Source of the DNA: Dehalococcoidia bacterium
GTDB lineage: Bacteria > Chloroflexota > Dehalococcoidia > Dehalococcoidales > DAOWJH01
Direction: 5' to 3'
DNA: 11,030 nucleotides
NCBI GenBank assembly: GCA_030640495.1
Contig: DAOWJH010000019.1
Location: 1-11,030 of the forward strand
The notes under the pieces were generated by a model that made no database searches, was not told where the DNA came from, and worked only from the letters and a program-made list of their open reading frames with translations. This document shows, one piece after another, positions 7,774 through 11,030 of this stretch. Every line of letters starts with the position of its first letter. The stretch's first letter is position 1. The position numbers and the translations under genes were made by a program.

Positions 7774-7802
7774 AGTATACTATAATTAGGCTAAAAATTC
7801 AA
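7774..7802 (-). promoter_or_regulatory. Sigma-70-type promoter of the nusA operon
   Basis: On the minus strand the -35 box TTGAAT (plus 7797-7802) and -10 box TATACT (plus 7774-7779) are separated by exactly 17 bases. Each matches the consensus at 5 of 6 (-10) and 4 of 6 (-35) positions. Transcription would start near 7767, giving a leader of about 83 bases that includes the terminator-like hairpin. No other gene lies between it and nusA, so it should drive nusA, rnpM, infB, rbfA and probably the mannosylglycerate genes. Confidence 0.7.
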
Positions 7803-7841
7803 TAGTAACATGGTGCCTATAAATTTGAGCCAGACTGTTCA

Positions 7842-7908
7842 GGGGTAGATTGAGGGAGCAACCCCCTTTATAAGCAATCCTCTCCTTGAGGGTGGGAGGT
7901 TAGGGGGC
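7842..7908. repeat. Degenerate palindromic intergenic element
   Basis: A C-rich left arm and G-rich right arm form a long imperfect inverted repeat. The outer pairs are CCCCCT (7862-7867) with AGGGGG (7902-7907). The inner arm AATCCTCTCC (7876-7885) pairs with the GGGAGGTT side (7894-7901), with one bulge and one G-T pair. GGGGT (7842-7846) can also pair with ACCCC (7861-7865). The CCTCTCC-TTGAGGG-GGGAGG core resembles palindromes scattered between genes in many bacterial genomes. This copy is degraded and contains no reading frame of note. I cannot see other copies in the window. Confidence 0.5.
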
Positions 7909-7925
7909 AAGGTTAATAAATAATG

Positions 7926-7956
7926 GGTGTCAGCGCCTAGAAATCCTAGTGGCACC
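7926..7956. promoter_or_regulatory. Operator-like inverted repeat over the rightward promoter
   Basis: GGTGTCA (7926-7932) pairs with TGGCACC (7950-7956) over seven positions with one G-T pair. A second repeat, CTAG (7937-7940 and 7946-7949), is nested within. The element covers the proposed -35 box and spacer of the M20 amidohydrolase promoter, where a repressor site would be expected. No regulator gene is visible nearby. It could also be a chance hairpin. Confidence 0.4.
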
Positions 7957-7966
7957 AAGTTATAAT
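7938..7966 (+). promoter_or_regulatory. Probable promoter of the M20 amidohydrolase gene
   Basis: A perfect -10 box TATAAT (7961-7966) stands 17 bases after TAGAAA (7938-7943), which matches the -35 consensus at four of six positions. Transcription would start near 7973, leaving a leader of under 20 bases that is almost entirely the ribosome site. Confidence 0.55.
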
Positions 7967-7973
7967 AAGCACT

Positions 7974-7981
7974 AAAGGTGG
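7974..7981 (+). promoter_or_regulatory. Ribosome binding site deciding the M20 start at 7990
   Basis: AAAGGTGG is followed by eight bases and ATG at 7990-7992. A GTG in the same frame at 7978 falls inside this site and would leave no ribosome site of its own, so the ATG at 7990 is preferred. Confidence 0.7.
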
Positions 7982-7989
7982 TAATTGGA

Positions 7990-9198
7990 ATGGGGGATTT
8001 GAACATAGAAGAATTAAAAGCCTTGGTTACAGACAACATTAATGCTCACTGCCACCAGCTTAGTGAGTTAAGCCTAAAAATCCACTCCAACCCCGAGCTA
8101 GGTTTCCACGAGGTGAGGGCAGTCGCTTGGCTAACCCACTACCTAGAGGAAAACGGCTTCTTTATAGAGCAGGGCATCTGTGGGCTACCGACTGCTTTTA
8201 GGGGGAGCTACGGACAGGGAAAGCCAGCAATCGCTATTCTGGCTGAGTATGATGCCCTGCCTGGTCTGGGTCACGCCTGTGGTCATAATCTAATAGCTGC
8301 CTGTGCCGTTGGTGCTGGGGTGGCTTCTAAGCCAGCCATTGACCACTTCGGGGGTAGCATCCACATTATTGGCACGCCGGCTGAGGAATTATACGGGGGT
8401 AAGATAATAATGGCGAACAAGGGAGCCTTTGATAATCTAGATATAGCCATGATAGTGCACCCTGAGGTACATGATACTGCCACCATCCAAACCCTTGCCT
8501 GCCAGTCCCTGGAGGTTGAGTTCTTTGGCAAAGCGGCTCATGCCGCAGCCAGCCCAGAGGCAGGCATTAATGCTCTAGAAGCAATGCTAAACTCCTTTGC
8601 TGCCATCAACTCACTGCGCCAGCACATTAAGGATAAAGCCCGCATCCACGGTATTATTACCGATGGTGGTGAAGCAGCTAATATTGTTCCCGCCCACAGC
8701 GCTGCAACCTTTTTGGTACGTGCCGAGGATGATACCTACCTCGGTGAGTTGAAACAGAAAGTCATAAATTGCTTTATTGGAGCTGCCACAGCTAGCGGTG
8801 CCCGCCTGGAATATAAGTGGGAAGACATATGCTATGCTCCCATGCGCAATAATCTAACCCTGGCTCAACTATTTAAGCAAAATATGGAGTCCTTGGGACG
8901 CCAGGTTGAGTTCTACGCATCTGGTAGTGCCCTTGGTAGCACCGATATGGGTAATGTTAGCCAACTAGTGCCCAGCATCCACCCGCACGTAGCCATAGCC
9001 GAGGAGATATCAATCCACTCTCCCCAATTCGCTTTGGCTGCCGCCTCAGAGTCAGGTATTAAGGGGATGCTTGACGCCGCCAAGGCTCTAGCAATGACCG
9101 TTGTTGACCTGATAACCAATCCTGAGACAGTAACCAAGGTCAAAAAGGAATTTAAAACCCCGCGGAAAATAAAGCTTGGGGAGGAGGAGGTTTGCTGA
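7990..9198 (+). CDS. M20-family zinc amidohydrolase (PM20D2/AbgB-like)
   Basis: The 402-residue protein is a two-zinc amidohydrolase of the M20 peptidase family, subgroup that cleaves N-acyl or aminobenzoyl amino acids and certain dipeptides. The metal site is readable: GHACGHN (94-100) gives Cys97 and His99, GTPAEE (128-133) gives the general base Glu132 and metal ligand Glu133, and VHPE (156-159) gives His157. A late His in SIHSPQ (His343) completes the set. The dimerisation domain spans about 167-285 and starts with the typical GKAAHAAASPEAGINALEAM segment (180-199). There is no signal peptide, so it is cytoplasmic. It begins at ATG 7990, not at the in-frame GTG 7978 that lies inside the ribosome site. 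It is transcribed away from nusA, and a COG3580-type gene follows 37 bases later. The exact substrate cannot be told. Confidence 0.9.
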   Translation: MGDLNIEELKALVTDNINAHCHQLSELSLKIHSNPELGFHEVRAVAWLTHYLEENGFFIEQGICGLPTAFRGSYGQGKPAIAILAEYDALPGLGHACGHNLIAACAVGAGVASKPAIDHFGGSIHIIGTPAEELYGGKIIMANKGAFDNLDIAMIVHPEVHDTATIQTLACQSLEVEFFGKAAHAAASPEAGINALEAMLNSFAAINSLRQHIKDKARIHGIITDGGEAANIVPAHSAATFLVRAEDDTYLGELKQKVINCFIGAATASGARLEYKWEDICYAPMRNNLTLAQLFKQNMESLGRQVEFYASGSALGSTDMGNVSQLVPSIHPHVAIAEEISIHSPQFALAAASESGIKGMLDAAKALAMTVVDLITNPETVTKVKKEFKTPRKIKLGEEEVC

Positions 9199-9223
9199 AA
9201 AAGTCTTTCGGAGCTTCTTCAGC
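9194..9223 (+). other. Stem-loop at the M20/COG3580-type gene junction
   Basis: GCTGAAAAAG (9194-9203) pairs with CTTCTTCAGC (9214-9223) over ten positions with one A-C mismatch and a short loop. The stem begins at the M20 stop codon (TGA 9196-9198) and ends 12 bases before the next ATG. No T-run follows, so it is not an intrinsic terminator. It could affect translation coupling or mRNA stability. Confidence 0.5.
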
Positions 9224-9235
9224 AGTTTAAGGAAA

Positions 9236-10243
9236 ATGATTAGGATAGGTATTCCTCAAGCTCTACTCTATTACCAATACTACCCTATGTGGAAGACTTT
9301 CTTTGAGGAGCTAGGGTCACAAGTGGTAATTTCACCGTCAACCACTCAGGCTATGCTATCACAAGGCTCGTCTCGGGTAGTAGCTGATACCTGTTTGCCA
9401 GTTAAGGTCTTTTTGGGTCATGTTCTTTCTCTGGTAGGAAAGTGCGACTATATTTTTATTCCTGCCATCCGTAGTGTAAAAAGAAGGGTCTATAACTGCT
9501 CCAAGTTTCTTGGTTTACCTGATATGACCAAAGCCGTCATCCCTGAATCGCCTCCTATCCTGGATATAGATATTGATATTAATAAGGGGAAGCGAGACCT
9601 GTATCAATCTATTTACAAACTGGGACGGCGCTTTACCTGGAATCCATTTAAGGTCAGGCAAGCCAGTATGGCTGCCTGGCAAGCTCATCTGGATTATCAA
9701 AAGCTAATGTCTAGCCATGGCTTAACGCCGCCACAGGCGATAGAAAGAATATCAGGCACACTTGAAGCAACCCCAAAAACACACTCCAGCCATTCAACTT
9801 CAACACGAGGCACTATTGCCCTTATTGGGCACCCATATCTCCTCTACGATGAGCATATAAATCACCGCTTTATCCACCGACTTGAGCAGGCTGGCTATAA
9901 GGTGTTAACTCCGGAGATGCTCACTGCCAAGGGGCTTGAAACAGCTATAGTTAGATTGGCAGGCAGTAGCTATTGGACATATGAAGAAGAAGTGGTAGGC
10001 GCTGGCGAGCACTACTTGGAAAGTGAAGCCGACGGTGTTATTGGCATAATGACCTTTGGCTGTGGACCTGATTCGGTAATGATGGATATGGTGCGCCAGC
10101 AAGCTAACAGGCTGAAGACTACTGCCTTTATGAGCCTTACCCTGGAGGAGCATACTGCTGAAGCCGGTGTGGTTACCCGTTTGGAAGCCTTCCTTGACAT
10201 GATACACAGAAGGAAAAGGAGACAGGTGGAAGTATGCGTATAG
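9236..10243 (+). CDS. COG3580-type acyl-CoA dehydratase activase-related protein
   Basis: The 335 residues begin MIRIGIPQALLYYQYYPMW, the characteristic start of proteins related to the activators of 2-hydroxyacyl-CoA dehydratases (COG3580, in the family often annotated as acyl-CoA dehydratase activase-related). Family-type cysteines are DTCLPVK (Cys53), YNCSKF (Cys88) and FGCGPDS (Cys276), which could ligate an iron-sulfur cluster. A poorly conserved, Ser/Thr-rich linker lies at about 175-192. A TTG-initiated frame reaches back to 9176, but the family start is at the ATG 9236. The ribosome site there is AAGGA only two bases away, unusually close. The next gene overlaps by 10 bases, pointing to translational coupling. 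The biochemical role of this family outside dehydratase activation is not established, so no substrate is proposed. Confidence 0.82.
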   Translation: MIRIGIPQALLYYQYYPMWKTFFEELGSQVVISPSTTQAMLSQGSSRVVADTCLPVKVFLGHVLSLVGKCDYIFIPAIRSVKRRVYNCSKFLGLPDMTKAVIPESPPILDIDIDINKGKRDLYQSIYKLGRRFTWNPFKVRQASMAAWQAHLDYQKLMSSHGLTPPQAIERISGTLEATPKTHSSHSTSTRGTIALIGHPYLLYDEHINHRFIHRLEQAGYKVLTPEMLTAKGLETAIVRLAGSSYWTYEEEVVGAGEHYLESEADGVIGIMTFGCGPDSVMMDMVRQQANRLKTTAFMSLTLEEHTAEAGVVTRLEAFLDMIHRRKRRQVEVCV

Positions 10244-11030
10244 GCATGCCCCATATGGGTAATCTATACATACCATTTAAAGCCTTATTCCAAAGGCTTG
10301 GTATTGACTATGTGATACCGCCGGTTAATAACCTGCACACCCTCTCCCTTGGCGTCAAGCACTCCCCTGAAGGATTGTGCATCCCGTTCAAGCTGACTCT
10401 GGGTAACCTGATTGAGGCTGCCGAGCTGGGGGCAGACACCCTGCTTATGGTTGCTGGCACTGGCGTCTGTCGTCTAGGCTATTACGCTAAGATACAGGAG
10501 CGAATCCTCCATGACTTGGGGTATAATATTGAAATGATTCAAGTAGGGGTTTCAGAACACAAGCTATTCGGCTTGCTGGGAATGATTAAGCGCTTATCAA
10601 ACAATGCGCCATGGACTAAGATTATATCAGCCTTTCGCTTTGGGCTGACCAAACTAAATGCCCTAGATAAAATAGAAAGAGCAGTTCAGAAGGTTCGTGC
10701 CGTAGAGCGGATAAAGGGAACAGCCAATCAGCTATTTGCCAAAGCAATTAAGGCTATTGACAAGGCAGATGATTACAATACCTTGAAGAAGGTAGAACTA
10801 GACTACATTAACCAGCTTGACCAGGTAGCTAGGGATACCCAAGCTCAGCCATTAATAGTGGGCATAACCGGAGAGTTCTATGTGCTGCTGGAGCCGTTCT
10901 CTAATCTAGATGTGGAGAGTGAGTTGGGTAAGCTGGGGGTAGAGGTGAGGCGGACAACCTTTATTTCAGAGTGGACTAAATTTAGCCTATTCCTCAACCC
11001 CCTAGGGATGAACGAGAAGGCCAGAATTCA
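10234..11030 (+). CDS. COG3581-type activase-related protein, C-terminus cut by window edge
   Basis: An open frame of 265 codons runs from ATG 10234 to the edge without a stop. Its start MRIGMPHMGNLYIPFKALF, the CIPFK motif (Cys49, in SPEGLCIPFKLTLGN) and GTGVCRLGYY (Cys79) match the partner family that normally follows COG3580-type genes. The two cysteines could serve an iron-sulfur cluster. AGGTGG four bases before the ATG is a fair ribosome site, and the start lies inside the end of the preceding gene. In related genomes a BadF/BcrA-type ATPase often follows; that gene would lie beyond the window. No function beyond relation to acyl-CoA dehydratase activators can be claimed. Confidence 0.82.
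   Translation, partial: MRIGMPHMGNLYIPFKALFQRLGIDYVIPPVNNLHTLSLGVKHSPEGLCIPFKLTLGNLIEAAELGADTLLMVAGTGVCRLGYYAKIQERILHDLGYNIEMIQVGVSEHKLFGLLGMIKRLSNNAPWTKIISAFRFGLTKLNALDKIERAVQKVRAVERIKGTANQLFAKAIKAIDKADDYNTLKKVELDYINQLDQVARDTQAQPLIVGITGEFYVLLEPFSNLDVESELGKLGVEVRRTTFISEWTKFSLFLNPLGMNEKARI

Noticed and set aside
7978..7989. GTG at 7978 as start of the M20 gene
   Set aside because: The GTG is part of the AAAGGTGG ribosome site that serves the ATG at 7990.
9176..9235. TTG at 9176 as start of the COG3580-type gene
   Set aside because: It would add 20 basic residues before the conserved MIRIGIPQAL start and overlaps the end of the M20 gene; kept only as part of the junction finding.
1..11030. 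CRISPR arrays, tRNA or rRNA genes, insertion sequences, attachment sites
   Set aside because: No regularly spaced repeats, no tRNA-like cloverleaf in the intergenic stretches, no transposase or integrase frames were seen.

Overview
The window looks like a piece of a bacterial chromosome from the Chloroflexota, probably a Dehalococcoidia relative. I infer this from the style of the IF-2, NusA and MpgS proteins and from a mannosylglycerate pathway next to acyl-CoA-dehydratase-activase-type genes. It is an inference from remembered protein families, not a database result. Nothing here resembles a phage, plasmid, insertion sequence or CRISPR array.

Layout. Positions 1-7684 hold seven co-directional genes on the minus strand. 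In transcription order these are nusA, ylxR (rnpM), infB, rbfA, then mpgS (mannosyl-3-phosphoglycerate synthase), an asparagine-synthetase-like amidotransferase, and mpgP (mannosyl-3-phosphoglycerate phosphatase, cut by the left edge). The first four form the classical transcription/translation operon, with overlaps or a 12-base gap. The last three are spaced by 64-69 bases with no terminator visible between them, so a compatible-solute module seems to be appended to a housekeeping operon. Positions 7685-7989 are a divergent regulatory region. It holds a good promoter and a leader with a terminator-like hairpin for nusA, a degenerate palindromic repeat, and an operator-like inverted repeat over a plausible promoter for the rightward genes. 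Positions 7990-11030 hold three plus-strand genes: an M20-family amidohydrolase, then two genes of the COG3580/COG3581 type (relatives of 2-hydroxyacyl-CoA dehydratase activators), the second cut by the right edge.

How the genes work together. NusA, RnpM/YlxR, IF-2 and RbfA act in transcription pausing and termination, RNase P modulation, translation initiation and 30S maturation. MpgS joins GDP-mannose and 3-phosphoglycerate, and MpgP removes the phosphate to give mannosylglycerate, an osmolyte and thermolyte. The protein encoded between them is built like asparagine synthetase B. It keeps the ATP-dependent synthetase domain but has lost the N-terminal cysteine and, by eye, the glutamine-binding residues. 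Its position suggests an amide-forming step on a product of this pathway, for example mannosylglycerate to mannosylglyceramide. That is a hypothesis and is the most interesting point in the window. The second is the nusA leader, which looks like a transcription attenuator.
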